The notes: generated from the letters alone by a model not told the origin. Numbered from the stretch's first letter, positions 15,561 through 27,486 are shown. The stretch is 64,000 nt of DNA from Drosophila pseudoobscura (GCF_009870125.1 NC_046683.1:15075001-15139000), one strand, 5' to 3'. Made by a program: numbers and translations.

Positions 15561-17876
15561 CTTCTGTGTGTGTCAAACGATGCGCTGCCCCCATCCTTTC
15601 ATTCATGCTTTTGCTTTCGTTCTTCCCTGTGCATCCTGATGCCCATAGAAAACTCCATTGGAAGCGATTCAGCGATTCCAATGTGGACCACGAGAGCCGT
15701 GACCGGTGCTGGAATGAGCGTGACGGGGACACGTTGCCCGGGGATTATGCAAAAGAAAAGAAATTGCACAGCAGCTGCAATTTCCACACGCACAAAATAC
15801 ACACACACAACCATGCGTATACATGTACATACATACATACATGCCTGCGTGCAAGAGCAAAAGCAAAAGCTATCTACAGTTTGAGAGGAACTACGATCGT
15901 CAGGTCACAGCATCAGCAGCAGCGTGAGCCACAGTTTTGAGGGGCTTTTGTACGAATTATTCGATTGCATAACCCCCTCTAAATGGGCCCATGGGCCCAA
16001 AAACCCAACGTCCGTCTGTTTTTTTTGTTTGTTTTGTTTTCTCTTTCGGCCATATATTTTTGGGCCGGGCAAAACCTCAGCGCGACACGGACCCCGGACA
16101 CACAGTCACCGACGGCATTGGCATCTGTTTCTTAAAGCCAGATCACACAAAAGTGACGTGAAACGAAAAAACCAAACTAAAAGGGGCAACACACATTACG
16201 ATTGCGGGTATTACGACTTTCCCATACCCTCTAGTTCGGGTTCCAATTGGAAAAACAAAAAAGAATGGCCTTAGCTTTCTACTGTGTCGACCCTTTACCA
16301 ACACTAGTTTAGCTTTTATCTCTGTCTTTCAAAGTAGAATGGTCTTGAAGTGCAATGGAATATATAGTCCTCCTTAAATGATGGTTTCGCTATCACTTTG
16401 AAGATATTTCCCAAAAATTCTGCCTTCTCTAGCTTTTAACATGTGTTTTCTTAATTTTCTGCAAAATGTATGTGCTGTTTCTCTGGCTCTTACATAGTCT
16501 CTGTCTCTCCTCCTGGCAATATGTTCTTTCTCAAGTATTTTTTTATAGACTCTGCAAAATGTGTTGTTTCTGGTTTTTTTATAGTAGTACTACAGAATAT
16601 CTGCTAAAGGTAATTTCTCCAGAATTTATAGTAACTTGGAAACATGTGGTGTGGTTTTGGTAGTTCGTTCTAATAGTTTCCAACCAAATATGGTTTCTTC
16701 GCTCCCGTCTTGCCGCCTATCACATGGATCTGAACGAACCCAAAAATACCCTTACCTCTGAATACTGGAATGAGATGGGATGGGATGGCGTTTACTTTGG
16801 CTCATTTGCGATGTGTCAAGACCACTTGAGACGGCGGCTGAAGCGGTGCTTATCACATATTTGACGCCCGCCGATGCCGATGCCGATGCCGGTGCCGTTG
16901 CCGCCGCCGGTGAGTCCAATTTAAACTCAATTTTCAATTTTCCCTTTCCTCCAGATGCAGATACACTGGCATACATTATCTCCATGTGCTTGTGTGTGTG
17001 TCAAGGGTTGCGCCGTTGATTATTTTATTATTTTATGGCCATGTGGAAATCTACAGGAAACAGAGAGCCTGAACTCGAAACTCTGACCCAATACCCAAAC
17101 GCTGTTTGTCTTCGTTTTCCCAAAAAAATTTCCACCGAACAAAACGTGGCAGCATTTTCACTTTATGGCCATTTCTCAAGTGCCCAAAAACGATGCCAAA
17201 TCGCTTAATCGTAAACTTGGCGCATGGCTGTAAATGCAGGCAAACTGTAGGCCAGGGCCAGGGGCAGGGCCAGGCCACACAGTAAGAACCGAACCCTGGC
17301 GCAAAGGGTATAATAAAACCCAGCCCAAAACAAAACCAAATGCTTGACAATGAAAACGTGTTGGACTTTTTCTCTGACAGGCGCCGCTCTCCGCTCCGCT
17401 CCGCTCCTCTGCTGTGCTGCCTGCTGGGAGATATCTGGGTAAATCTTATGCGAATCTCATCCAGGAATCCCATGGCGATTCCACGTGTAAAAGAAGGACT
17501 GTTCCTATGACTAAAATTTGCTAGGTCAGGATTAATCCCTCGTACGGAGCAAATCATAGCCCCCATATCTATAATCATATTATAGATCAATAAAGGCTAC
17601 AATTTGGTCAACGAAAAGAGCCAAAACCATAGCATTTATAGCATTATTGCCTCTCTTTAGGTATATTTGAAGGGGATTATCTTTTGAGAGTTCTTCAGAC
17701 AGAGATTTTGGTAATTTTTATCTCAGCATTGAGTCAATAGAAAGCTTGGAAACCGACCAAAGACCCGAAACATCGGCATATATGTACACATGTACATATC
17801 TCTGTTTGCACCACAAAATCTCCCTATCGCTGTGTGTTATCTGCTATCTGTCGCTTATCGGTCGATCCACTTACCT

Positions 17877-19955
17877 TTAGCAAACGGTTTCCATCTTCGC
17901 AGTGGGCGGAGGCATTGTGGGGTTCGTTGTTGTCGTCGTTGGTGGAGCTGTGGTGGCATCGCCACTTGGTGGGGAGAGACTGCTGGGGGCCGTCGAGCTG
18001 GCCGAGCACTGCATCGTGGTGGTGTTTTGGGTAAACTCTGTCCCGCAGCCGGCCATCGAGGGCAGGCCCTGGGAGCTGCTCGAGTGCTGGACCCCATTGG
18101 TGGTGTTGGTGATGTCGTGACGGAGCCGTGGACAGCAGATGCGCCGGCAGGCGGTCCACACCTGCGGCTGGCATCCCACCACAATGAAAATGAAGACACC
18201 CTGTAGGGCATTGATCAGATCGGTAACGAACCAGGCGCCATGGGGCCCGCCCACCAGCCACGACATAATGTCCGCTATCCATGTGACGCCCATAACGACG
18301 ACCAGCTTGAGGCAGACCTTGCCTAGGGCTGACTTTTCCGTGGACGACTTGACATCGTCCCGCTTCCACAGGCCGCAGGTCAGTTGGTGGGTGGTGGAGA
18401 TGAACAGGGCAATATTGGCGCACAGCAGCAGCCCAATGGGTCCGTAAAAGTAGGCAAAAATCGAGACCGATCGATTGTCGAACCAGCAATAGAGCTGCCC
18501 AAAGCCCGGCCTCAGCAGCGTCGTCTCCGGCAGCTGGTCCACACAGGCGGCTATCGTTGAGATCAGCAGGGGCACGCCCCAGGCGTACACGGAGTAGAGG
18601 AGTAGTCGCAGTGCCTCCTGATTCCGTTCGAGGGAGCTCGGCCGAAAGTCCCGGAACGTCCACCAGATATTGAAGCACATCGTGTTCAGCCAGAAGAAGG
18701 CCGACAGGAAGAAGAACTGCATGCCAACGGCCAGCAGCAGACAGGCCACGGATCCCGGCATCAGCGAGGTGTTGAGCTCCTCAATGGCCAGCAGCACCTT
18801 GCCCACCAGTAGGCAGAAGACGTAGCAGATCTGACAGCGCCAGTGCAGGGCATGATGGACGGCGGGCAGCATAAAGCCAGCCACCAGTGTGGCCGCCAGA
18901 AACACCACCGAAATGAGTATGCCGCCGGTTAGTACGGCTTTCTGTAGTCGCATGCCCGAGCTTTGGCCATCCTCGTCCAGTCCGCTAGAGCCCCCATCCT
19001 GCCCGTCGCCGTGCTGGGCGTTTGAGAAGTGATGCGAACAGGCAATGATTTTCACCTCTCCCTCGCGTTGCGTGTGCTCCAGGCAGTACTGGCTGGCACT
19101 GAGATTCGTGTGATGCGACAGCCGGATCTCGCCCGAGGAGCGATTCAGCTGAGCATCGCGCCAGTCGCCGGCAATGGCATAGCCGACATTGGCATTTGCA
19201 TTTGCATTGATGCCTACTCCTACGCTCACGCACTCGGGCAGGCCGTAGCTGGTCTGATAGCTGCCCTCCGGTAGTTGCGGGCCCAGCCGGAGCTGGCCGT
19301 CGGTGGGGGGACTGGGCTGCAGGTTACAGGTCTTGAGGCTGGTGTCGTAGCTGCCCCACTTGCCACAGCATTTGCGCATGCGCAGCGTGGCAGGCTGCGT
19401 CACCAGGGATGCGGCTGCTGTCTCGTTTCCCGCTGCAAGGGCATTCTCTCGATTGATTGCTCCTGCCGCGGGCGCTTCCAGGCAGACCAACGCCACGTCC
19501 CGATCGACGCAATAGTTTTGTGGCTCCACCAGTATCAGGCGTTCGCGCACCGACAGCGTGCCATTGGGGAAAATGAAGGCATTGCCCAGCCGACTGCTAA
19601 ACAGCTCCAGCTGCTGCTCCTGGCAGACGGGTCGCACGTGGGCGGTGAACTTCATGAAGCGGGGACTGGCGCCGATGGGCTCAAAGAAGCGCTGCTGCTG
19701 TATGAGATACACCATGGGCACCCACAGTTCCGAATTGCCGGCTATGCAGGAGCGGGTGGTGGCATTCAGATACTCCCCCAAATGGCAGCATTTGTTGAGC
19801 TTCACGCGGGGCGGCGGTCGTGCCGGCCCAGGTGCTGTTGTGCTGCTGCTGCTGCTGCTGCTGCTGGTCTCTTCGGGGGGCAACTGCTGGCCAAGCAGGG
19901 CTCCGATGAGCAATAATGTGATTAGCAATTGTATGCTAAAGTCTTTGATGGCCAT
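17877..19955 (-). CDS. mthl1: Methuselah-like GPCR (Mist, Fog receptor)
   Basis: A 692-residue seven-helix receptor in a single coding exon. Residues 1-22 are a signal peptide ([14 protein letters not shown]). The cysteine-rich ectodomain runs to about 335, with paired CC motifs ([22 protein letters not shown]) and several N-glycosylation sites. Membrane segments lie at roughly 341-364, 372-391, 402-424, 449-472, 499-521, 546-567 and 573-597, with [10 protein letters not shown] and WCQ/CW-type cysteines typical of Methuselah proteins. The cytoplasmic tail is Ser/Thr-rich. In D. melanogaster mthl1 (mist) receives the Fog ligand and drives apical constriction in the mesoderm. The start at 19955 is a true ATG followed by the signal peptide. 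A strong donor just after the stop (AG/GTAAGTGG) suggests a 3'UTR intron, and a donor at about 20155 (CT/GTGAGTGG) suggests a 5'UTR intron. Confidence 0.92.
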   Translation of the reverse strand: MAIKDFSIQLLITLLLIGALLGQQLPPEETSSSSSSSSTTAPGPARPPPRVKLNKCCHLGEYLNATTRSCIAGNSELWVPMVYLIQQQRFFEPIGASPRFMKFTAHVRPVCQEQQLELFSSRLGNAFIFPNGTLSVRERLILVEPQNYCVDRDVALVCLEAPAAGAINRENALAAGNETAAASLVTQPATLRMRKCCGKWGSYDTSLKTCNLQPSPPTDGQLRLGPQLPEGSYQTSYGLPECVSVGVGINANANANVGYAIAGDWRDAQLNRSSGEIRLSHHTNLSASQYCLEHTQREGEVKIIACSHHFSNAQHGDGQDGGSSGLDEDGQSSGMRLQKAVLTGGILISVVFLAATLVAGFMLPAVHHALHWRCQICYVFCLLVGKVLLAIEELNTSLMPGSVACLLLAVGMQFFFLSAFFWLNTMCFNIWWTFRDFRPSSLERNQEALRLLLYSVYAWGVPLLISTIAACVDQLPETTLLRPGFGQLYCWFDNRSVSIFAYFYGPIGLLLCANIALFISTTHQLTCGLWKRDDVKSSTEKSALGKVCLKLVVVMGVTWIADIMSWLVGGPHGAWFVTDLINALQGVFIFIVVGCQPQVWTACRRICCPRLRHDITNTTNGVQHSSSSQGLPSMAGCGTEFTQNTTTMQCSASSTAPSSLSPPSGDATTAPPTTTTTNPTMPPPTAKMETVC

Positions 19956-21360
19956 GATGAGGCGGTTGCTTGGCGATGAGGCGATGACGATGTGTTTGTG
20001 GATTGTCGGGTGGGGTGCGGTGGGGTGGGGGGTCAGTGTCAGTGTCTCTGTTAACTTGTCTTACTGGCTAGCACGCACATCCACATCTAGTTCTTCTTCT
20101 GCCACTTGTCCTCCTTTTTGGTTCACGTTCACGTTCTCGGGCAACGCCACTCACAGATTGTTAAAGAAGCCTCTTCCATTGCGGAATAAAACACAATAAT
20201 ATATCATCGTTTTGCATGGCTTCTGCGGGGGTGCAGCAGTAAGTAGGTGGATCCACAGATCGGTCCACATTCGATTCAAGTACGCGACGGCACACACACA
20301 CTCATTATTCGTCGTCTCCGTTTCGCTTCGGCAAAGAACAATTTTCACTTTTCTTCTCTTTTGCTACTGTTTCTTTGATTTTTCTTTTCTTGTGGCCCAA
20401 CGTAAACAAAATTAAATTTCACTTCTGCAATATAAATATCACGCTAGCCTAGCTGAACGAAAAAAATACGAGTCGAATTGAGCAGATGATGCTGTTCGTT
20501 TTTAGCTGATTGCTGTTCTCTTGTGGTGTGGTGTGGAAGCGCGTTCAAGATAAAACTAATGTTTTGTTAGGGCTAGTGTTGTTTAATAACAACGTTCGCG
20601 TCGTTCACAGGGACTTATCGATACGTATCGATAAAACACATATCGACAAATTTCCAAATATATCGTCTTATACTGACGATTTATTTGTATTCAAGTTCCA
20701 CCATATTCCACGTTTCTTATATTCGGCTGAATATTACTCGCTAGCTAGGATTCTCAGCTGTGCGCTCATAATTTCTTATGATTGATAAATCAGTTTCCTG
20801 AAAGACTGGCTAATTTTAAGTACTCCTTTTTAGTTGATTGATTATAAAATAAGGCTTTAACATAAACAACAATTCATTTGTTCATAGTAACTGCATTCTA
20901 ACTACACACTTGCTACATATTAACTACATTTGTATGTAATTATAAAAAGCGACACCTGATGTTTGACCGTCGTTGTCATAAGACTATCGAAGCGCCAGTG
21001 TGCAAAACCACCATTATCCACCTTTTCCGACATTTTTGAAAAGGTTGAGATTTGGCGGAGATTTCTCTGTGCATTGTCATCCTCCAGGCGACACAGCATG
21101 CAAAATAATAGTTCCTGCTCGCTTTCATACAAAATTTGAATTTTTAACTGACTTTATTTGTAACCAAGCACATTGCAGTGCACATCTGGTCACACTCTGC
21201 CCCGAGCGAAGTTTGTGGTACTTATTGTCGATAGGCAGAACAGGAAGGAAGAAGGAACAGGAAGAACGTACAAACAGAAATTTTTTCCTCTGCTTAGCTC
21301 AAGTTGTTCATCTGTTGAAATAAAGCGGGGCTTAAGTGGTTTAACGTGAGCACCAGGGTG
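19956..21360. promoter_or_regulatory. Intergenic region between divergent mthl1 and Ran
   Basis: Contains the mthl1 leader (minus strand, with a probable donor near 20155), a double DRE palindrome (20616-20633), a Motif 1-like word at 21187-21197 (TGGTCACACTC), and 20970-21050, which resembles DNA near 40.85 kb. No coding gene was recognised. Confidence 0.45.
20616..20633. promoter_or_regulatory. Double DRE / BEAF-type palindrome
   Basis: TATCGATACGTATCGATA is an 18-base perfect palindrome holding two full TATCGATA elements, and a further ATATCGACA follows. DREF binds TATCGATA and BEAF-32 binds clustered CGATA. The position between two divergent genes suits a promoter or insulator role. Confidence 0.6.
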
Positions 21361-21367
21361 ACCGTTT

Positions 21368-21519
21368 ACGGTATATTTTCGGTATTTTTTAACGTCGAAA
21401 TTGGAATGACGGTATATTTGTATAGTATGTCGGTATATTAATCAATTATTGTTGGTATATTTAATTTTATTTCTGAGCTTCAGACGGCATATTTTATAAA
21501 TAAATCGGCGGTCACACTA
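21368..21519 (+). promoter_or_regulatory. Motif 6 cluster plus Motif 1: Ran core promoter
   Basis: Four words of the Motif 6 type (GGTATATTT or close) lie between 21368 and 21460. A perfect Motif 1, CGGTCACACTA, follows at 21509-21519. The Motif 1 / Motif 6 combination marks dispersed housekeeping promoters in Drosophila. A leader exon ending at 21596 (CAT/GTAAGT) follows, so transcription probably starts around 21510-21530. Confidence 0.7.
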
Positions 21520-21596
21520 GTAGAGTGGGAGAACGGTGCGTGCGTGCGGTGAAATTTTTTTGCTGGTGATAAAAAGTATCAAACCGAAATAAACAT

Positions 21597-23202
21597 GTAA
21601 GTAGAAAATTTAAGCTTGCATTTTTTTTCTTTACGCAACAAGCTTGTGAAAAAGAACTGAGGCGCACGGCCGGCTGGCTGCAAGTCTGGTGATGGCGGCG
21701 CGTCGGTTTTTTTTTCGGTATTTCGGTGTGATTAGCCATTTATTTCGTAAAATAGTTCTTGCAAATGGCAGCGCACCGGCTTTTTGTTGCCTAGCTTAGC
21801 GTTTTTTCCTCGTCGTTCTTCTTCCCCTATCCCTTTGCTCATTTTGGGTGCTCCGCTGGTCCGGCGTCAGGCGACGTGGAGCCGCCTTTAGAGCCGCGTG
21901 TTGGCACCAAAATGTGTGTGCATGTGCGTCCGGGTCGGACCTGGTCAGTGGAAAGGTACACCACTAAGCGGCATATAGTCTCATTTGGATGGGCTAGCAT
22001 AAAGAGCACTTTTTTCATTCCGCCGCATTGGCAACTGCTATTTATCGCACCCAAGATTTTGTGAGGTTAAACATGATTTGCAAAAAAAATTTGAAATTTG
22101 CGTCATATTTGAGACCGAAGCTGGCGCATGTGTCGGCAGCAAGAGCGTCGACAGCGGCGGCGTCTGGCCGGCCCGTTCGTCTGTGTGCGAGTCTGTTCGG
22201 GTGTGTGCGCTAGCATTTGTTATTTCGTCGATTTTTTTTTTATTGTGAACATATCAAATGCGCGTCCGTGGTTTGTATTTTTCAGTGGAATAGTCGTCGC
22301 AATAGCAATCGAAACGCTTGTGGAAACCAGAGTGGCATTATTTCAATAAATTTTTTTCTGCCGGCCTGCATTTTGGCGCGCTTTCTTTGCGTCCATGGCT
22401 GTGCTTGGTGCATGTTTGTGAGAGAGTGGACGGTGGAGGAAGAGGTATATGCAGCATGCAGCATGCTACACTAATGGAAATGTAAAATTCAAGTTTGTAG
22501 CTTTTTGAAAACAATTTTTGTTTTCTTATTTTGTTGGTGGGATTAGAGCATTTTCAGCGATGACTTCTTGTTTTGAATTGGCAGTGAGTATGTGTGTCCA
22601 GTCTTGCATTTATTTGCGAAATACAAATCTACATATGCATGCATATGTTTTTACGTGTGTGTGCGTGTTTGTTCATGTGTAAGTAGGATTTCAATTTGCC
22701 AAATATTTTCTTCCGTATTTGGGCATACGGGCCTGCGTTGCGTGTATGTGTGTTTTTGTTCTTTGTGCGTAATGGAATTTTTGTCTTACAACAGTTATTC
22801 GGTGGTGTATACCTGCCTGCCCTCTCTCAGGGATAGCAGCAGCAGCAGCTGCCTGCAGTATCTCGTTCTCTTTCTGTCTCTCCCTCTGCTCTAAGGAATA
22901 TGTGCCCTGCTGCTGCAATCTATCGGGCTCCCTCTCGCACACACACTCGTGTGCTGGCTTAGCAACAGCTGTTTGCTGTCCTTGGCGGGCTTTGCTCGCA
23001 TCCGCTGCCACTGCGTCATATTTTGCTCGAACCCACATCAGGACCCTGGCAATCAGTCGCGGCGCGCTCGGCAAACTACGAACACAACTCCACTCCAGTC
23101 CGCTTCCAAAGAAACAAACTACCAAATGCCAAATAATAATAATTAAAGGAATAAACAGATTTGAAAGAGGTGTTATAATATCTTTCCTACTACCGCTTAC
23201 AG
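21597..23202 (+). other. Probable 5'UTR intron of Ran
   Basis: The donor GTAAGT at 21597 and the pyrimidine-rich acceptor TACCGCTTACAG ending at 23202 would leave a 74-base leader before the Ran ATG. The intron holds TG and CAG microsatellites (around 22650-22760 and 22837-22857) and no CDS I can support. Confidence 0.55.
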
Positions 23203-23276
23203 CTATCGCCGCTCGAATTGCGTGGAAAACTTATTCAGCGTTATTCACTTGAAGCGTTAAAAGAGCAACATACGAA

Positions 23277-24014
23277 ATGGCTCAAGAAGGTCAAGATATA
23301 CCAACTTTTAAGTGCGTGCTGGTTGGAGATGGCGGTACTGGCAAGACCACGTTCGTCAAACGCCATATGACTGGCGAGTTCGAAAAGAAGTATGTGGCCA
23401 CATTGGGCGTGGAAGTCCATCCTTTGATCTTCCACACCAATCGTGGTGCCATCCGTTTCAACGTCTGGGATACAGCCGGACAAGAGAAATTCGGCGGTCT
23501 GCGTGATGGGTACTATATTCAAGGACAGTGCGCCGTTGTTATGTTCGATGTGACCTCCCGAGTTACATACAAGAATGTACCCAACTGGCACAGAGATTTG
23601 GTGCGTGTCTGCGAGAACATTCCAATAGTTCTCTGCGGCAACAAGGTGGACATCAAGGACCGCAAAGTCAAGGCCAAAAGCATTGTCTTTCATCGTAAAA
23701 AGAACCTCCAGGTGAGTAACCAGAGCCGAGCGCTGACCTGACCCTCTCTTCGTTGTCACTTATTCATGGCCTTATCCTTGTTCTTCTGCTCCACACAGTA
23801 TTACGACATTTCGGCCAAGTCAAACTACAATTTCGAAAAACCATTCCTCTGGCTGGCACGCAAATTGGTTGGTGATCCCAACCTAGAGTTCGTTGCCATG
23901 CCGGCACTGCTGCCGCCAGAGGTGAAAATGGACAAGGACTGGCAGCTGCAGATCGAGCGTGACTTGCAGGAGGCCCAGGCGACCGCCTTGCCCGATGAGG
24001 ATGAGGATCTTTAA
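23277..24014 (+). CDS. Ran: Ran GTPase
   Basis: The small GTPase that powers nuclear transport and guides spindle and nuclear-envelope assembly; RanGTP loads and unloads importins and exportins. Two exons, 23277-23711 and 23799-24014, join in frame (intron GTGAGT...CACACAG, 87 bases) to give 216 residues, the usual Ran length. The P-loop GDGGTGKT is at 17-24, switch [18 protein letters not shown] at about 65-80, NKVD at 122-125, and the SAK motif follows. The acidic C-terminal switch reads PDEDEDL. This is near identity to animal Ran. The leader is probably spliced from a Motif 1/6 promoter at 21.4-21.5 kb. Confidence 0.98.
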
Positions 24015-26052
24015 GCGAGAAGCGTATTTAAAATAGTTAACTGAGAGACGGCCGGCCTACACACACACACACAAAATAAACACATACCAACCGCAGCAAC
24101 AACCACAACCACTATCACACACACACAGCCTACACACAACACACAAAAGACGGCTGGAGTGCCAGGAAAAACGTAACCAGCGGCTCCTCTACCCAGTGAT
24201 GCATCCACAACAGTTTTGGCAGCAGCGGCAACGAAACAATAACACCAACTCAACCAGGATCCAGAACACAGGATCAGCAGCAGCACCTCCAACAGCAACA
24301 CCTCCAACAGCAGCACCTCCAACAGCAGCACCTCCAACAGCAGCACCTCCAACAGACACAACACAACAGCAGCAGCACAGCCGCCAATCGGTTGGAGACG
24401 CACCTTTTTTCGTGGAGCACAAAAGCCGTGCAGTCTTCGCAACACCACCAGCTACACTGTCCCTTCCCGTTTTCCAATTAGTCGCTCCATAAAAATAAGT
24501 GAACACTTTTTTTTTTATAATGATTAAATATTGTTTTGCCCTGGAGCTAGTAACTGAAAGCACACAAAAACAGAAGAAAACACGAAGCATAAAAAAGAAG
24601 TTGTCAACAAAAATAAAGAAATACGAATTTTTTGATTTTGTGTGTCTGTCTGTGTACCACTACTACTACCACCACTCCAATGCTATAATACTATCTAATA
24701 ATATCATTTCGAAAACAACAGCCCAAACAAAACAAAAAACATTCAAGGTATAGTCGTCTTCTATATCAATGTAAATGACGGACAAACAGAAAGAAACTAA
24801 GAGAATAGAGAAGGAAGAAAGGCGAGAGGCGCACCCGCATCCGCATGGAAACGAGCGAGAGAGCAGAGCAACGCCGTAGTTGTAGTAGTAGTAGTAGACC
24901 GTAGACCGTAGATGTCGGCGTAGGCGCTGGGAAAAGAACTGAGTCGAAATGAAAGAGAGAAGAGAGCCAGAGTCGCCAGCTTAATCCTCTCCAAATGTTA
25001 TTAATCTAAGAAACTATGAAAAATAAAACACAAAAAACCTTCAAACAACAAACAAACAAAAAGAAAAAGTTGAAAAACAAACGTTTTGGTATTGTATGGA
25101 AAAAGATGAGTAAATAAAGGAAGAGCAACGCCACAATTCAAGCGGAATTTTTATTTTTATTAAACGTAACCGCTCTCTTATTTGCTATATATCTATATCC
25201 AGCAGGGCTAACACGTCCCTAGAGTACTGTGCAAGAGAGAGTTGAATATTTGCACAGGACACAAGCTGTAATACCGGTCCCCCAGGAAACGTGGCATTAA
25301 TCGTCCACCAAGGGTCAACAAGACAATGTTTTAGACTAAGTTTACAATAAAAAGCCTATGAGATTCAGTTCAAGAGTTGAAGCATGAATCCACAGTACTC
25401 ATACGCATACCCTTTGAATGCGTTCGATCATTACCGAGTCCTGCCTTCAGTCGGATTCGAAACACCCTGAACCACTTGAAGCCGAATCGGAGCACTGCGG
25501 GGACTAATATCGGCCAATTTCGAATGCAGGTTTCTGAAGTGATTCGTCCTATATTATGGAGAAATCCTTTTTAATCTGCTTTCTCGTTCTCTTTATCAGG
25601 AAAAAGCAAAGTGGAACCGAACTCTTCGGATCTAACACGGTAAAAATGACGAGAGCTATGACGGAAGTTATCAGAAAGCTGAATCGCTGATTCTAAATAA
25701 CCGAAACGCTTCGGTTTCCCGTTCATTGAGGACTCTAATACGTAGATGAAGAATATTGTAAGGGCAGCCAAGCCTCAACGAAGCTGAGAACGAGTGCAGC
25801 GAACAATTGGAAGATTATTATAGGCGCACCACTGGCTATGAATTCGAGATTTAATTTCTTATATCGGGCTGTCACACAGCGACAGTTAGGTTTTTGGGTC
25901 GGGGGTTTATATTGAGATATCCTCTATCGTTTCATTGCAGTTTATTCATTAAATATTCGATTCTTTAGGATATGTTTGTGGTGAGTATTGGTATTTTTAG
26001 AATTAGAAGAAGGCCAAGAAAATAATCATAGATACTTTGTGCTCCTCTAGAT
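24015..26052. other. Ran 3'UTR and intergenic DNA
   Basis: Holds CA runs (24058-24074), the 15-base minisatellite, A-rich DNA with AATAAA-type signals near 24610, 25024 and 25114, a TAG tract near 24880-24897, and 3' sequence of the first SVWC gene. No further CDS is visible. Confidence 0.45.
24281..24355. repeat. 15-base minisatellite in Ran 3'UTR
   Basis: Five near-identical units of CAGCACCTCCAACAG run without gaps; only the second unit differs visibly (CAACACCTC). It stays open in several frames because the unit length is a multiple of three, but it lies after the Ran stop codon and is most simply 3'UTR. Confidence 0.85.
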
Positions 26053-26512
26053 CTACGGACACTTGAGACAACAGGCTGGAAAGACGCCCGTGAAGCGATC
26101 CTTATTGGCACAGGTGATCTTGTGCTGGACGCAGCTGAAAGAAACCAAGAGTATTATAGTACTACGTATAGTACTTGGCTGAAGCCAAGCACTTACTCCT
26201 CCACGAGTATCTTGAAGGTGTCCGTACAGATGGCACGCTTCAGGCATTTGCCATCCTGACCAAAGTCCACATAGTCCTGGCCGCGCTTCAGGAGCGGCAG
26301 ATACTTGAGGAAAATGGTCTCATCCTCGGAGTTGCGATATGTGCACACCGGTTCGCTGGCTAAATGGGGGATACACAACACATCGGATTGGATTGGAGAC
26401 GAGAATAATAGTTTCACTGGCTCTCACCCGCTTCTACGGTGGACGGGAGTAGCATCACTAGCAGCAGCACGGCGGAGGAGCCAAAAAATATCGAAACGGC
26501 GCTGGTACGCAT
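26053..26512 (-). CDS. Secreted single-VWC (SVWC, Vago-family) protein 1
   Basis: Three exons, 26512-26428, 26359-26197 and 26134-26053, splice in frame to 109 residues. Residues 1-28 are a signal peptide (MRTSAVSIFFGSSAVLLLVM...). The mature part has exactly eight cysteines in the SVWC order: CTYRN, CLKRAIC, CVQHKITC, then CCLKC. The family includes Vago, the antiviral cytokine-like factor of insects. Intron phases are 1 and 2, as in genes 2 and 4 of the cluster. A TATA box lies at 26563-26570. I cannot say which of the four, if any, is Vago itself. Confidence 0.85.
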
Positions 26513-26562
26513 CTTGGGAATGTGGAAGCGAGACTGAAACGATGGCGAGGCAACCAGTTTCC

Positions 26563-26570
26563 TATTTATA
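26563..26570 (-). promoter_or_regulatory. TATA box of SVWC gene 1
   Basis: TATAAATA on the minus strand, about 50 bases upstream of the start codon. This predicts a short leader and a focused, inducible type of promoter. Confidence 0.65.
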
Positions 26571-26968
26571 GTTTGCACTTTCGTTGGGTTCTTTATGTGT
26601 GTTGAAGCAGAAACTGTCATTTGCATATTCCCAGCGGCTCTACGATCATCATCGTACGATGATGATTGGTCCCCAGTGGGAGGCAGACTGCGAGCAGAGC
26701 AATTCAGAAGCGACGAGACGAGATCAGACCCCATGCCAGGCTTGCTAATTGTGTAATTGTTCAGATTGTGCAACGCCATTATTATAGAGACTATTGTACA
26801 ATTTAAAACTCTCAACCTTTTAACAGGCGTAAATCGAATTTTATTCCCTTAGATACGTGTAGCGTACCTTGTATGGAAAGCATAACACATGATTAATAAT
26901 ACTACTAAATACGATCCATTGCTGGAGCACACAACCTTCAGTTCAACGGGCGCTCATCCAGATCCGGC

Positions 26969-27486
26969 CTAGATGTAGTTGCTCTCCGGCTCCTGCTCCT
27001 GGCAGATCAGCTTGGGACAGCAGTCGGGGAATGTGCGCCGCATATCGCTGGCAATTTTACACCTTTCGTTGGGCACCAGGTTATGGCGGCCGCAACTGAC
27101 AAACAAAAAAAAAAAACGATGCTTAAATATATGTACATACATAAGTATATTCTTTTGAATACTTACTATCCAATTTCGAGGACATAGTCCGGCCGACAGT
27201 AGATGGATTGGCAGTAGCCCTCGCGGTTGATCGGCTTGTAGGACTGCTTTTTGGGTATCGCTTGATTCAGTTCTTCGTAATAGCACTGCCCAGGATAATC
27301 TGCGGGGGGGATAGTTGAATGTTGAATGGGTGGGAGTGGCACTAGGGGCTGTCTGGGTACCCTGATTGGAGTCTAACCTGGATGCACGGCATTGCCGCGG
27401 TACGTCACATCGCCCCAGGCCACGCCACAAATGGTTAGGAGCAGGAGCAAAGTATGGCAGCGGAGTCCTCCTCCGGCTGGCATCAT
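26969..27486 (-). CDS. Secreted SVWC (Vago-family) protein 2
   Basis: Exons 27486-27378, 27299-27167 and 27095-26969 give 122 residues. The signal peptide is about residues 1-25 (HTLLLLLTICGVAWG). The eight cysteines occur as CYYEEL, CQSIYC, CGRHNLVPNERC and CCPKLIC; the block PDCCPKLIC is characteristic of single-VWC proteins. CYYEEL is shared with gene 3 of the cluster. Two ATGs open the frame (27486 and 27483); I chose the first. Intron phases are 1 and 2. A TATA box (27597-27606) and initiator (27566-27571) lie upstream at the correct spacing. Confidence 0.86.

Larger units (their letters stand above)
12239..17876. other. Long non-coding region downstream of mthl1
   Basis: Over 5.6 kb I see no convincing CDS on either strand. 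The region holds microsatellites (CA/GT near 13556-13590, 13722-13750, 14009-14022, 14260-14275, 15534-15560; GA near 14055-14080), CAG/CTG and GCTTCT tracts (14417-14460, 14800-14840, 14960-15005), GCCGAT repeats near 16865-16910, and scattered poly(A) signals. A minus-strand AATAAA at 12243-12248 could end the mthl1 transcript, since a good donor (AG/GTAAGTGG) follows its stop codon and implies a 3'UTR intron. Confidence 0.45.

Noticed and set aside
17051-17590. A 179-codon minus-strand frame
   Set aside because: Cys/Trp/Pro-rich composition driven by GC-poor repeats and GGGCCAGG tracts, no recognisable domain, no splice or promoter support.
24011-24590. Repetitive frames (Pro-Pro-Thr-Ala-Ala, Val-Gly-Gly-Ala-Ala) over the Ran 3'UTR
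   Set aside because: They are produced by the 15-base minisatellite after the Ran stop codon.
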